19,170 nt of DNA from Candidatus Atribacter alterifermentans (GTDB taxonomy: Bacteria > Atribacterota > Atribacteria > Atribacterales > Atribacteraceae). The stretch spans positions 1-19,170 of the forward strand of contig JAAYUP010000129.1 of NCBI GenBank assembly GCA_012517635.1, read 5' to 3'. Below, piece after piece: positions 1 through 7,962 of the stretch. The position numbers and the translations under genes are program-made. The notes beneath the pieces were generated by a model, which saw only the letters and a program-made list of their open reading frames with translations, was not told the DNA's origin and ran no database searches. Each line of letters starts with the position of its first letter. The first letter of the stretch is position 1.

Positions 1-65
1 AAGCGTGAACCGTGAACCGTTTAAAAACCACCCTCATCCTCACCTTCTTCCATTAAGGGAGAAGG
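1..65. repeat. short tandem heptamer and hairpin repeat at left edge
   Basis: Seen: CGTGAAC is repeated in tandem from position 4, two full copies and a partial third. It is followed by an imperfect hairpin with arms CCTTCTTCC (43-51) and GGGAGAAGG (57-65), one mismatch, and a 5-nt loop. The segment lies downstream of the MFS gene. It looks like a piece of a dispersed intergenic repeat rather than a gene. Its family cannot be named from one window. Confidence 0.45.
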
Positions 66-101
66 AACCAAATCTCGTACCCCCTCACTCCCTCAATTTT
101 A

Positions 102-1271
102 TCAGGTCTTTATGCTCTCTTTAAAAAAACGAGATTGAAAAACGAAAAACATCGCCACCACTAATACAAGAACCATGATGAAGATAAAACGAAATCCCAA
201 ATAATCAGAAAAAATTCCAAACAACCAGGGGAAGAGTAAAGCACCGGTTCCACCTAAGGCTACTACCACTCCAATAGCAGTCGCTTGCATTTCTTCAATA
301 TTTCTGGCAACTACGGCAACAACTAAGGGCCAGATACCAGAAAAACCAAAACCGATCCCCATAAAGGATAATATGACGAGGGGAATGCTATTGGTCGAGA
401 TAAGTAAGAATAAAAAAACTAAGCTAATAATTGATGAAACTCGCAAAAGCATTCCATAGTGATTTCTTTGTGAGAGATAAGCAAAAGCAATTCTTCCAAT
501 GGTTATCATTCCCCAATATCCAGCCATGGCGACTCCTCCTAAATATAGATTTCCTTTTAGTCCCTTTACTATATAGGTGCTCATCCAGGAGGAGCAGGCG
601 ATCTCAGATCCCACATAGAGCAACATCGCTAAACAACTAACTGCCAAAAAAACTTTCCAACGTTGATACAAAATTAGAATATTCCCACTCGATATTCCTT
701 TTTTCTCTTTTTGAAATAACTTTTTCTCAAAATAAATGAGAAAAAACAAACCAAAAGAAACAATCCCGGGAATGAGATATAAATATCTCCAGCTAAAACC
801 TATCCCTAACAGATAGCCGGTTAAAAAAGGGCCGCTGGCAGCTCCGATCCCAAAAAAAATTTGACTTATGTTCAAGGCAAATCCTTCTCGACCATTAAAA
901 ACTTGTGATACGAGACCAGTCATGGGTGCTTCACAAAAACCTCCACCCAAACCCATAATTAACATTCCTAATTCAATAATAAAAAAAGAATGGGCTGCAC
1001 TTATGCAAAAAAAACCGATTCCAAGAAGCAATTGGCTCAGAACTATTATTGGTTTTTTCCCAAAATGGTCACAAAGAAAACCACTGGAAAAAGTAGTGAA
1101 TACATAGGTTAAATAATAAAGGAAAAAAAGTCTTCCAGCTCGACCTGCTGTTACTTTAAAAAAATCCATCCATTTGGGGAGAACCGCACCAGTAATGATC
1201 ATTGATATTGCTAAAAAATAAAGGATGAAACCAACCATAAAATAAAACTTGATTTCAGTTTTTTGATCCAT
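102..1271 (-). CDS. MFS transporter
   Basis: A 389-residue integral membrane protein of about 12 hydrophobic helices, the usual length for the major facilitator superfamily. The loop between helices 2 and 3 carries the MFS signature motif A (SGFLCDHFGKK, about residues 63-73). A glycine-rich stretch follows (GLGGGFCEAP, near 110). The ATG start is supported by AAGGA seven bases upstream (1279-1283). It lies 3' of, and on the same strand as, the fused E1 dehydrogenase and the carbohydrate genes, so it may import their substrate. That is inference: the sequence does not show which solute is moved, and a hairpin terminator separates it from the E1 gene, so it may have its own promoter. Confidence 0.85.
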   Translation of the reverse strand: MDQKTEIKFYFMVGFILYFLAISMIITGAVLPKWMDFFKVTAGRAGRLFFLYYLTYVFTTFSSGFLCDHFGKKPIIVLSQLLLGIGFFCISAAHSFFIIELGMLIMGLGGGFCEAPMTGLVSQVFNGREGFALNISQIFFGIGAASGPFLTGYLLGIGFSWRYLYLIPGIVSFGLFFLIYFEKKLFQKEKKGISSGNILILYQRWKVFLAVSCLAMLLYVGSEIACSSWMSTYIVKGLKGNLYLGGVAMAGYWGMITIGRIAFAYLSQRNHYGMLLRVSSIISLVFLFLLISTNSIPLVILSFMGIGFGFSGIWPLVVAVVARNIEEMQATAIGVVVALGGTGALLFPWLFGIFSDYLGFRFIFIMVLVLVVAMFFVFQSRFFKESIKT

Positions 1272-1396
1272 TTTCTATTCCTTCATCTATTGTTAAAAAG
1301 TGACAATTGCGAGCTGTCTCGATAATAAATATTAAAATATTTAAAATCTTCCATATAATGATAAGATTAAAAGAGTATTAATATGGAGGAAAAATC

Positions 1397-1430
1397 AAAA
1401 AAACTTAAGGGGCGCAATAAATTTGCGCCC
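1397..1430 (-). terminator. hairpin repeat acting as likely terminator after the E1 gene
   Basis: On the minus strand, arms GGGCGCAA (1430-1423) and TTGCGCCC (1417-1410) form a perfect 8-bp GC-rich stem with a 5-nt loop. Seven T residues follow (1403-1397) after a 6-nt gap. It sits about 60 bases past the E1 stop codon. The same stem occurs at 18970-18989, so this is probably a dispersed repeat doubling as a terminator. Confidence 0.55.
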
Positions 1431-1489
1431 GTTGGCTTTTTCCATAAAATATGATCAGGATCAAGATCTCTCCTACCAATTCACTTTAA

Positions 1490-3499
1490 CTATTCTAATA
1501 ACCCTTTGACTGCATTGACTACATCTTGAGCTTGGGGAATCGAATTATCTTCTAAATAACGGCTACAGGGTACTGGTGCGTCGGCAGCACCTAATCGCAC
1601 CAATGGAGCATCAAGATAATAAAAGGCATTCTCAATAATTTGCATCCCGATTTCTCCCCCTGGTCCACCGGTTTTACACGCTTCGGAAACAATAATTACT
1701 TTTCCGGTTTTCTTTACCGAAGTGACAATGGTATCGATATCCAAGGGTAACAAGGTTCGGGGGTCAATGATTTCAATATGAATGCCTTCTTTTTCTAACA
1801 TTTCTGCCGCTTCCATTGCAACCAACAACATCCGTGAATAAGCAATCACTGTTACATCAGTACCAGATTTTTTCACATCAGCAACCCCTATTGGGATAAG
1901 ATACTCGTCTTCAGGAACTAATCCTTTGGTGTTATATAACATTTTATGTTCGATAAAAATAATTGGGTTATCTTCTCGAATAGCTGACTTAAGAAGGCCT
2001 TTCGCATCAAAAGGAGTAGCTGGCATTACCACCTTGAGGCCAGGAACATGCATAAACCAAGCTTCCAGGCTTTGGGCATGGTGGGCTCCCGAAGATCGAC
2101 CACAACCACCCTCAGTACGAATAACCATCGGTACCAGAGCTTTCCCACCAAACATATAACGAATCTTTGCCCCTTGATTATAAATTTGGTCCATAGCTAA
2201 TCCTGCAAAATCCACATACATCAGTTCACCAACAGGACGCAGACCGGTTATTGCTGCACCGACGCAACACCCTATTATGGCTGCTTCCGAAATAGGAGTA
2301 TTTCTCACTCTTTCATCGCCAAAATCCTGCCATAATCCCCGAGTTACTCCATATGCTCCCCCATATAAACCAATATCTTCTCCAATCAATACCACATTGG
2401 AGTCATGATTAAGTTCTTCTCTTAAGGCTTCATTTAAAGCATCACGATAGGTAATATTTCTTAGAGTTTGATTATTATTATATTCGTTAAAAGAGAGGAC
2501 GATTTTTACTCCTTTTTTCCGCTCTTTTTCGGCAAAATCTTCTTCGACATAAACGTCTTTGACTATTTCTTCCAGTGGAGGGTAAGGACTCGAATCGGCA
2601 AATTCAACTGCTTCAGTTATTTCATTTTCGACTTCTTCATCAATAGTTTGAATTTCTTCTTCGGTAGCAATAGTGTTTTCGAGCAACCATTTACGAAATC
2701 GCTTTATCGCATCGCGTTCTTTCCATTGTTTTTCTTCATCTTTGGTACGATAAGCTCTCGGATCGTTTTTGGAGTGACCTAAGTACCGATAGGTCTTACA
2801 TTCAATGAGTGTTGGACCTTCTCCTCGACGAGCTCTTTCTGCTGCTTGTTCAACAGCTTCCATAACTGCTAATACATCCATCCCATCTACTACTATCCCT
2901 GGCATTCCATAAGCCTGACCACGTTCAGCAATATCTAAAATTGGAAAAGCCTCTCGCACTGGTGTTGACATAGCATAAAGATTATTTTCGCATACAAAAA
3001 CGACTGGTAACTTCCAGGTAGCCGCCATATTCACCGCTTCATGGAAAGCTCCGGTATTGGAAGCTCCGTCACCAAAAAAGCAGACTGTCACCTTCCCAGT
3101 TTTTTTATATTTACTGGTCAATCCCGAACCAGTTGCGATTGGAATACCACCTCCAACAATTCCGTTCGCTCCAAGATTCCCAGCGTTCAGGTCAGCAATG
3201 TGAAGCGATCCTCCTTTACCCTTGCAATACCCAGTCATTTTCCCAAATAACTCGGCCATCATTTCCCGCAAAGTAGCTCCTTTTGCGATACAATGACCAT
3301 GCCCACGATGTGTTGAAGTAATATAGTCATCAGAGTGAATCGCATTGCATGCTCCAACAGCAACGGCTTCTTCGCCTATATAAAGATGAGTTGTCCCTCG
3401 GATTTTATCCTGAGAAAAAAGATCACTTACCGTTTCTTCAAAACGGCGAATACGAATCATATCCTTATACATTTGAAGTAATTTTTCTTTCGATTTCAA
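1490..3499 (-). CDS. fused alpha/beta 2-oxoacid (pyruvate/acetoin-type) dehydrogenase E1
   Basis: A thiamine-diphosphate E1 with both subunits in one 669-residue chain. The alpha half (about 1-325) has the ThDP motif GDGASNTGAF at about 143, ending in NN at 172-173. The beta half (about 348-669) has GEDIG near 373, the ThDP-activating glutamate in PISEAAI (about 405), and the histidine pair in SGAHHAQ (about 473-474). A charged linker of roughly 20 residues joins them. Known of the family: such E1s decarboxylate pyruvate, acetoin or branched-chain 2-oxoacids and pass the acyl group to a lipoyl E2. The start is TTG at 3499, because GGAGGTG sits six bases upstream; a longer reading from 3514 would begin inside that ribosome site. 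No E2, E3 or lipoyl domain is in the window, so the substrate is unresolved. Confidence 0.85.
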   Translation of the reverse strand: MKSKEKLLQMYKDMIRIRRFEETVSDLFSQDKIRGTTHLYIGEEAVAVGACNAIHSDDYITSTHRGHGHCIAKGATLREMMAELFGKMTGYCKGKGGSLHIADLNAGNLGANGIVGGGIPIATGSGLTSKYKKTGKVTVCFFGDGASNTGAFHEAVNMAATWKLPVVFVCENNLYAMSTPVREAFPILDIAERGQAYGMPGIVVDGMDVLAVMEAVEQAAERARRGEGPTLIECKTYRYLGHSKNDPRAYRTKDEEKQWKERDAIKRFRKWLLENTIATEEEIQTIDEEVENEITEAVEFADSSPYPPLEEIVKDVYVEEDFAEKERKKGVKIVLSFNEYNNNQTLRNITYRDALNEALREELNHDSNVVLIGEDIGLYGGAYGVTRGLWQDFGDERVRNTPISEAAIIGCCVGAAITGLRPVGELMYVDFAGLAMDQIYNQGAKIRYMFGGKALVPMVIRTEGGCGRSSGAHHAQSLEAWFMHVPGLKVVMPATPFDAKGLLKSAIREDNPIIFIEHKMLYNTKGLVPEDEYLIPIGVADVKKSGTDVTVIAYSRMLLVAMEAAEMLEKEGIHIEIIDPRTLLPLDIDTIVTSVKKTGKVIIVSEACKTGGPGGEIGMQIIENAFYYLDAPLVRLGAADAPVPCSRYLEDNSIPQAQDVVNAVKGLLE

Positions 3500-3505
3500 G
3501 ATAAA

Positions 3506-3512
3506 CACCTCC
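3506..3512 (-). promoter_or_regulatory. ribosome binding site fixing the E1 TTG start
   Basis: The minus strand reads GGAGGTG, then six bases, then TTG (3499-3497). An upstream in-frame TTG at 3514 overlaps this site, so it is an unlikely start. Confidence 0.7.
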
Positions 3513-3602
3513 AAAAATTAGGCAGCTCGCAAACAGTCATGATAGTGTAAGCGCTGTTCATTCCGGTTAAAACTCGATCTATCTACCAATCAGTCCGATA
3601 AT

Positions 3603-4652
3603 TTAAGGTTTGACGATTATTTTCAGATAATTTCCCTTTTCGGCTTCAATTAACATGGCAGGAAGTTCTTCTAAAGATATGATCTTGCTAATGATCTGAG
3701 AAGCATTCACCCTTTTCCCGGCCATCAGTTCAATACACTTTTGAATATGGTTTGAAGTCGTTCCGCTGGTTCCATGAATAAAGAGTTCTTTATAATGGAT
3801 GATATTACTATCGAGGCTCACCAAGTGATCATCTTTCGGTAGCCCTCCAAAAAAGTTAATTCGAGCTTGGTTCGCAGCTAGATCCAATGCCATTTCTTGT
3901 GCCTTTCGAGCTGGAGCAGAAATGATAATTACCGAAGGACCAATCCCATTGGTTGCCTTCATGAGAACTTCTTTCAGGTCTTCTTGCATTGGATTCACGT
4001 AAACGTCAGCTCCAAACTGACGAGCCAAGTTTAAACGACCTTCCTGGAATTCAGAAATGATAACTTTGGTTGCTCCAAGGGTTTTTGCTAAGGAAATATG
4101 CATACAACCTATTGGACCAGCGCCAATAATTAATACATGATCACCAACTCCAACTCGGGACAACATCTGACCGTTTAAAGCGCAAGCCATCGGTTCTGCA
4201 ATAGCAGCTTCTTCCAAAGCCAAGTCATCTTGAATTGGGATAAGATTTCCTCGTCGTATGGCTTTTTCTGGAATCCGCATATATTCAGCAAATCCACCGG
4301 GGTAATAGTATCCGAAAGCTTCATAATTTTCCTTAAAAGTGAGGCATAGATTGGTCAATCCGCGTCGGCAGTAAAAACATTCACCGCACGATACAATGGG
4401 ATCGACTGCAACTTTTTCCCCAACAGTATACCCCTTGACTTCTTTTCCAACTTCAGCAATCGTGCCTGCAATTTCATGACCAACAATTTGGGGAATTTTT
4501 ACGCCTTTATGACCATGACGAAAAATCCGCATATCAGTTCCACATATCGCGCAGGCACCAACCTTAAGAAGGATATCTCCCGGTCCAATTTCCGGAAGAG
4601 GACATTCTTCGACCCTTAAATCTCCCGGTCCGTAGTAAACAGCTGCTTTCAT
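3603..4652 (-). CDS. zinc-dependent medium-chain alcohol/polyol dehydrogenase
   Basis: A 349-residue medium-chain dehydrogenase of the sorbitol/threonine dehydrogenase type. Seen: catalytic zinc ligands C37 (CGTD), H59-E60 (GHE) and E153 (EPMACA); the structural zinc set C89, C92, C95 and C103; and a Rossmann motif GAGPIG at 177-182. An acidic residue (E201) at the end of the next strand favours NAD over NADP. Known: the family oxidises secondary alcohols such as sorbitol, xylitol or threonine. It lies 51 bases downstream of the MtlD-like gene on the same strand, preceded by GAGGAGTGGAG, so it is probably in that operon. The likely role is polyol oxidation or the reverse. The specific substrate cannot be read from sequence. 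Confidence 0.87.
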   Translation of the reverse strand: MKAAVYYGPGDLRVEECPLPEIGPGDILLKVGACAICGTDMRIFRHGHKGVKIPQIVGHEIAGTIAEVGKEVKGYTVGEKVAVDPIVSCGECFYCRRGLTNLCLTFKENYEAFGYYYPGGFAEYMRIPEKAIRRGNLIPIQDDLALEEAAIAEPMACALNGQMLSRVGVGDHVLIIGAGPIGCMHISLAKTLGATKVIISEFQEGRLNLARQFGADVYVNPMQEDLKEVLMKATNGIGPSVIIISAPARKAQEMALDLAANQARINFFGGLPKDDHLVSLDSNIIHYKELFIHGTSGTTSNHIQKCIELMAGKRVNASQIISKIISLEELPAMLIEAEKGNYLKIIVKP

Positions 4653-4703
4653 TTACTCCACTCCTCTCAATTCTTCCCTAAGGGAAGTTTACAATGTATT
4701 CTT

Positions 4704-5888
4704 TCATAATTTCCGAAACCGTTCCCGAAACTGATGATAAGACTGGATAATTTTCTCTCCGACATCGGATTCAGGATCAACACCACACGCTTTACGAACG
4801 ACTTCTTTAACTCCTTCATTTTTAATCATACTTTGGAGCCTTACCGCATCGGCATCCTGATTATAATCATAGATTAATGCAATCCCAGCCACTTTTAATA
4901 TTGCATCTGGAAAGACTTTCTGAGATTGACAAAGAGCAATTCCTCCTATTATCCGGTCATCCTCTCCCAGTTTACGAATAGGATCTCTTCCAACTCGATA
5001 GACCGTGTCCATAAGGAGTGGGTTAAAAAAACGTTCTTTTAAATCTTCAACGAATTCGTTTACTTCAATCCTGTCTAAATCCGGATATTTACGGAGAATT
5101 GAACTTGAGGTTTCTTTGAGCACTTCATCAAGAAGATTTTTTATTTCTTCATCGGCAATTGCCTGATGTATGTATTCATATCCCTTTAAGTAACCAAAAT
5201 AGGCTATGGTTGCGTGGCCTAAATTATGAATGAAGAGCTTTTTATCAACTTCGGATTGAAAATTTTGAACTGGTTTCAAACCCGCAATTTCGGGTAAACT
5301 CCCCTTTACAGCAGTCACATCATAAGGAAGTTTATGATAGGCTTCAGCAACTATAAACAGAGGGTCATCAACACCAAACCGTTTATCCATTACCGGAACC
5401 ATACGAGCAACAACTGTTCCAACAAACCCAACTTTTTCTTGAAGAAATTTTTTCCCCTCATCATTTAAATGAGTTTCCACTTCATTTTTAAAAAATTGAG
5501 GAGCATCTTTGAGATTTTCACACAACAGAATATTGAGTGGGTGAGGATTTTCTTTAAGGCGAAGCTGAATCCCATCTGCGACTAAAGGAGCAACAGCCGG
5601 TAAATTCTTTACTCCAACTGCTGTAAAAATAATCGATGAAGCAGCAATAGCTTTTGAAATCTTATTTTTTTCTTCGGTCTGATAAACAACGAAATTATCT
5701 ATGGTCACATTTTTTTCTTGACCGTTTTTTTCTAACAACCGAAGAGGGTATTTTAACCGAGTATTCAGAAGTTTAACAAGTTCTGGGTAGGCCTCAACAA
5801 AAACAATCCGATAACCTGATTCCCATAAAAGATGCCCAATGAAACCTCTTCCGATATTCCCTGCTCCAAATTGAATAGCCTGTTTCAT
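4704..5888 (-). CDS. mtlD: mannitol-1-phosphate 5-dehydrogenase-like
   Basis: A 394-residue polyol-specific long-chain dehydrogenase. The N-terminal NAD-binding motif is GAGNIGRGF (8-16), and the catalytic K-x4-N-x2-H signature is present as K217, N222 and H225. Length and sequence fit MtlD, which interconverts mannitol 1-phosphate and fructose 6-phosphate with NAD. Other members act on free mannitol, altronate or fructuronate; the GNIGRGF start favours the MtlD branch. It is preceded by GAGAGG and lies 26 bases after the PfkB kinase gene. No mannitol phosphotransferase (MtlA) is nearby, so any polyol phosphate would have to come from a kinase or from fructose 6-phosphate. Confidence 0.85.
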   Translation of the reverse strand: MKQAIQFGAGNIGRGFIGHLLWESGYRIVFVEAYPELVKLLNTRLKYPLRLLEKNGQEKNVTIDNFVVYQTEEKNKISKAIAASSIIFTAVGVKNLPAVAPLVADGIQLRLKENPHPLNILLCENLKDAPQFFKNEVETHLNDEGKKFLQEKVGFVGTVVARMVPVMDKRFGVDDPLFIVAEAYHKLPYDVTAVKGSLPEIAGLKPVQNFQSEVDKKLFIHNLGHATIAYFGYLKGYEYIHQAIADEEIKNLLDEVLKETSSSILRKYPDLDRIEVNEFVEDLKERFFNPLLMDTVYRVGRDPIRKLGEDDRIIGGIALCQSQKVFPDAILKVAGIALIYDYNQDADAVRLQSMIKNEGVKEVVRKACGVDPESDVGEKIIQSYHQFRERFRKL

Positions 5889-5914
5889 TCAAAAACCTCT
5901 CATTTCTTTAAAAT

Positions 5915-6847
5915 TTATGAATGTTTCCGAATAAAATCCATAACTTCATCAAAGTTCCCGACGCCGTCGGTAGCTCCCATGGCTTGAACACACATTGCTC
6001 CACAGGCATTAGCAAATCGGCCAGTTTCATACCAATCCCACCCTTTCAAATAACCGACCAAGAAACCAGCAGCAAAAGCATCTCCTGCACCAGTTCCATC
6101 TACAGCTTTCACTTGAAAGGGAGGAACCAATATTTTTTCATTTTGAGTCATGATAAAACTGCCTTCTTCTCCCATCTTGATAGCGACCACTTGAATCCCA
6201 TAATCAAGAAAAAATTTAGCATTATCAACTAAATTCTGATGACCTGAAATACGAGTAGATTCATCCCGATTCGAAATAAAGATATCGAGGAGAGGAAGGT
6301 AGGGCTCAATGATGTTGAGCCAACGTCCGCTGTCATCCCAGTAGGTATCAATAGAAGTGGTAATTCCACTCTTTTTAACCCGCTTTAAAAGTGCTGTTGT
6401 CTCAGGCCCATCAAAACCAGGCATTAAAAAGGTACCGGTAATGTGAACGATATCTGAATCGCGAAAAAATTCGTCTTGAATGTCGGCATTTCTTAAGCTC
6501 TGATTGGCTCCAGCACAATGAATAAAGGAACGTTCTCCTTGTTCATCGACTAAAACCATGGTTGCTGATGTTGGATATTCTTGAGTCATTGTTATACCTT
6601 TCGGGTCAATCCCCTCTTTTCTCAGCGAATTGATGATAAATTCCCCCAAACCATCTTGACCAACTTTCCCAACCATCACCACTTCTTCACCTAATTTTTT
6701 CAAAACCACTCCAGTATTATTTGCTCCCCCGCCCACATGTAATTCCATTTGTGGAATTAAAATCAATTTTCCTTTTTCTGGTAAACGATTGATTGGTCGA
6801 CCCAAAAGATCCGCAACCAGGATTCCTATACAAGTTATTTTGGCCAT
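5915..6847 (-). CDS. PfkB-family sugar/polyol kinase
   Basis: A 310-residue ribokinase/PfkB-type kinase. The N-terminal glycine-rich substrate motif is GGGANNTG (about 39-46). The C-terminal ATP and catalytic-base motif is DGTGAGD (250-256), with D256 as the expected base. Known: the family phosphorylates sugars, sugar phosphates and nucleosides. The start codon lies two bases after the SorC stop, with GGAGGG formed at the end of that gene, so the two are translationally coupled. Between a sugar-sensing regulator and an MtlD-like enzyme, the likely substrate is a sugar or polyol feeding a phosphorylated intermediate to MtlD. This is inference from context. Confidence 0.85.
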   Translation of the reverse strand: MAKITCIGILVADLLGRPINRLPEKGKLILIPQMELHVGGGANNTGVVLKKLGEEVVMVGKVGQDGLGEFIINSLRKEGIDPKGITMTQEYPTSATMVLVDEQGERSFIHCAGANQSLRNADIQDEFFRDSDIVHITGTFLMPGFDGPETTALLKRVKKSGITTSIDTYWDDSGRWLNIIEPYLPLLDIFISNRDESTRISGHQNLVDNAKFFLDYGIQVVAIKMGEEGSFIMTQNEKILVPPFQVKAVDGTGAGDAFAAGFLVGYLKGWDWYETGRFANACGAMCVQAMGATDGVGNFDEVMDFIRKHS

Positions 6848-6849
6848 TT

Positions 6850-7809
6850 TTATCCCTCCAGGACTGGTATTCGACTTATTATTTTCATAGCGGTCTTTTC
6901 ATCAGTGATAAGAATATTAATAAAATGACCTCGGAGAGCCCCAAGAATGGCATCAGCTTTTTCCTCTCCACCTGCCACTCCGATTACATTGTGCATCTTT
7001 TGAATATCTTCAAGCGGTATTGCTACGGTCCTTCGGTGCAATGGTGTGTCTAAAATGGTGCCATCAATGGTGTAAAATTGACCCAAGATATCTCCTACGG
7101 CTCCTTTTTGTTTTAATGCTTCCAATTCGTGATAATCTATAAATCCAGTTAAAGAATAAATTGAATAACGCACATCAACCGTACCAATACCAACCAAAGA
7201 CCATTTCGCTTGACGTGCAAGTTGAAGGGTATTTTGGTTTATTCTTTCATTCAAATAAAAATTTCTTATTTCTTCACTTTCAACCACAGCTGGAGCATAG
7301 AGATAATAGCATTCTCCTTCAAAAATTGAAGCCAGTTTTTCTCCAATCGTATACGGATTCAGTGAAGCTGAGGACGTCAAACCTCCAACCATAGTAACGA
7401 ATTTTAGGTTCTTCACCTTTGCCGAACGAATTGCTAAAGCCAGGTGTTTTAGGGTTCTCCCCCAGGCAATTCCAACCAAATCCCCATTATTTAATACTTT
7501 TTCTAAATACCACGCTCCTGCTCGCCCAATGCATTCATAAATTTCTTTTTCTTGAGGGGTTGGAATCACTACAACATCTTGAAGCCCAAATTGTTTACGA
7601 AATGTTGATTCTATTTTTAAACAATTTGAAAGTGGTGATTCAATCGATATTTTTATTATTCCTTTTTTTTGTGCTTTGTCGATAAGTCTTGCAACTTTTG
7701 GCTGAGATAGCTTTAATAGATGGCCTATTTCATTTTGGGTGAGACCTTCCACATAGTGAAGCCAAGCAATACGAGTCATTAACTCAATATTTTCATCGGT
7801 AAGGTTCAT
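6850..7809 (-). CDS. SorC/DeoR-type sugar-binding transcriptional regulator
   Basis: A 319-residue regulator of the SorC family. The N-terminal helix-turn-helix (about 24-46) includes TQNEIGHLLKLSQPKVAR. The rest is the SorC sugar-binding fold, related to phosphosugar isomerases, with GIAWGRTL near 113 and the C-terminal GVAGGEEKADAIL (277-289). Known: such proteins repress catabolic operons and are released by a phosphorylated sugar. It is the first gene of the PfkB/MtlD/dehydrogenase operon, behind a promoter with an inverted repeat at the predicted start site. It therefore probably autoregulates the operon, with a product of the adjacent kinase or MtlD enzyme as inducer. The start ATG has AAGGA seven bases upstream. 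Confidence 0.88.
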   Translation of the reverse strand: MNLTDENIELMTRIAWLHYVEGLTQNEIGHLLKLSQPKVARLIDKAQKKGIIKISIESPLSNCLKIESTFRKQFGLQDVVVIPTPQEKEIYECIGRAGAWYLEKVLNNGDLVGIAWGRTLKHLALAIRSAKVKNLKFVTMVGGLTSSASLNPYTIGEKLASIFEGECYYLYAPAVVESEEIRNFYLNERINQNTLQLARQAKWSLVGIGTVDVRYSIYSLTGFIDYHELEALKQKGAVGDILGQFYTIDGTILDTPLHRRTVAIPLEDIQKMHNVIGVAGGEEKADAILGALRGHFINILITDEKTAMKIISRIPVLEG

Positions 7810-7835
7810 GGTTAATCCTTATTATTTAAAATCCA

Positions 7836-7874
7836 AATTGAATGATTATTCATTATTCTAATATACATTCAATT
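7836..7874. promoter_or_regulatory. candidate SorC operator (inverted repeat)
   Basis: Perfect 9-bp arms AATTGAATG (7836-7844) and CATTCAATT (7866-7874) are separated by 21 bases. A smaller nested dyad, AATGA-TTAT-TCATT, lies at 7841-7854. The repeat covers the expected transcription start and early leader of the SorC operon, where a repressor would block initiation. The half-site resembles the ATTGAA half-site I recall for Bacillus subtilis DeoR, a SorC-family protein. Binding is inferred. Confidence 0.5.
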
Positions 7875-7876
7875 CC

Positions 7877-7904
7877 ATTTTATATTTTTCTATAAAATTG
7901 TCAA
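7877..7904 (-). promoter_or_regulatory. sigma70-type promoter of the SorC carbohydrate operon
   Basis: On the minus strand, a perfect -35 TTGACA (7904-7899) is followed by 16 bases and then TAAAAT (7882-7877), five of six matches to TATAAT. Transcription would start near 7870, about 60 bases before the SorC ATG and inside the inverted repeat described separately. Confidence 0.6.
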
Positions 7905-7962
7905 TAAATTTATAAAATTATGAATATTATTTCAGCTTTGATTCATTTTATCCCCCTCATTT

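Noticed and set aside
1292..1308. Rex-like site TTGTTAA...TGACAA upstream of the MFS gene
   Set aside because: The spacing is one base short and the right half has a mismatch; too weak to call in AT-rich DNA.
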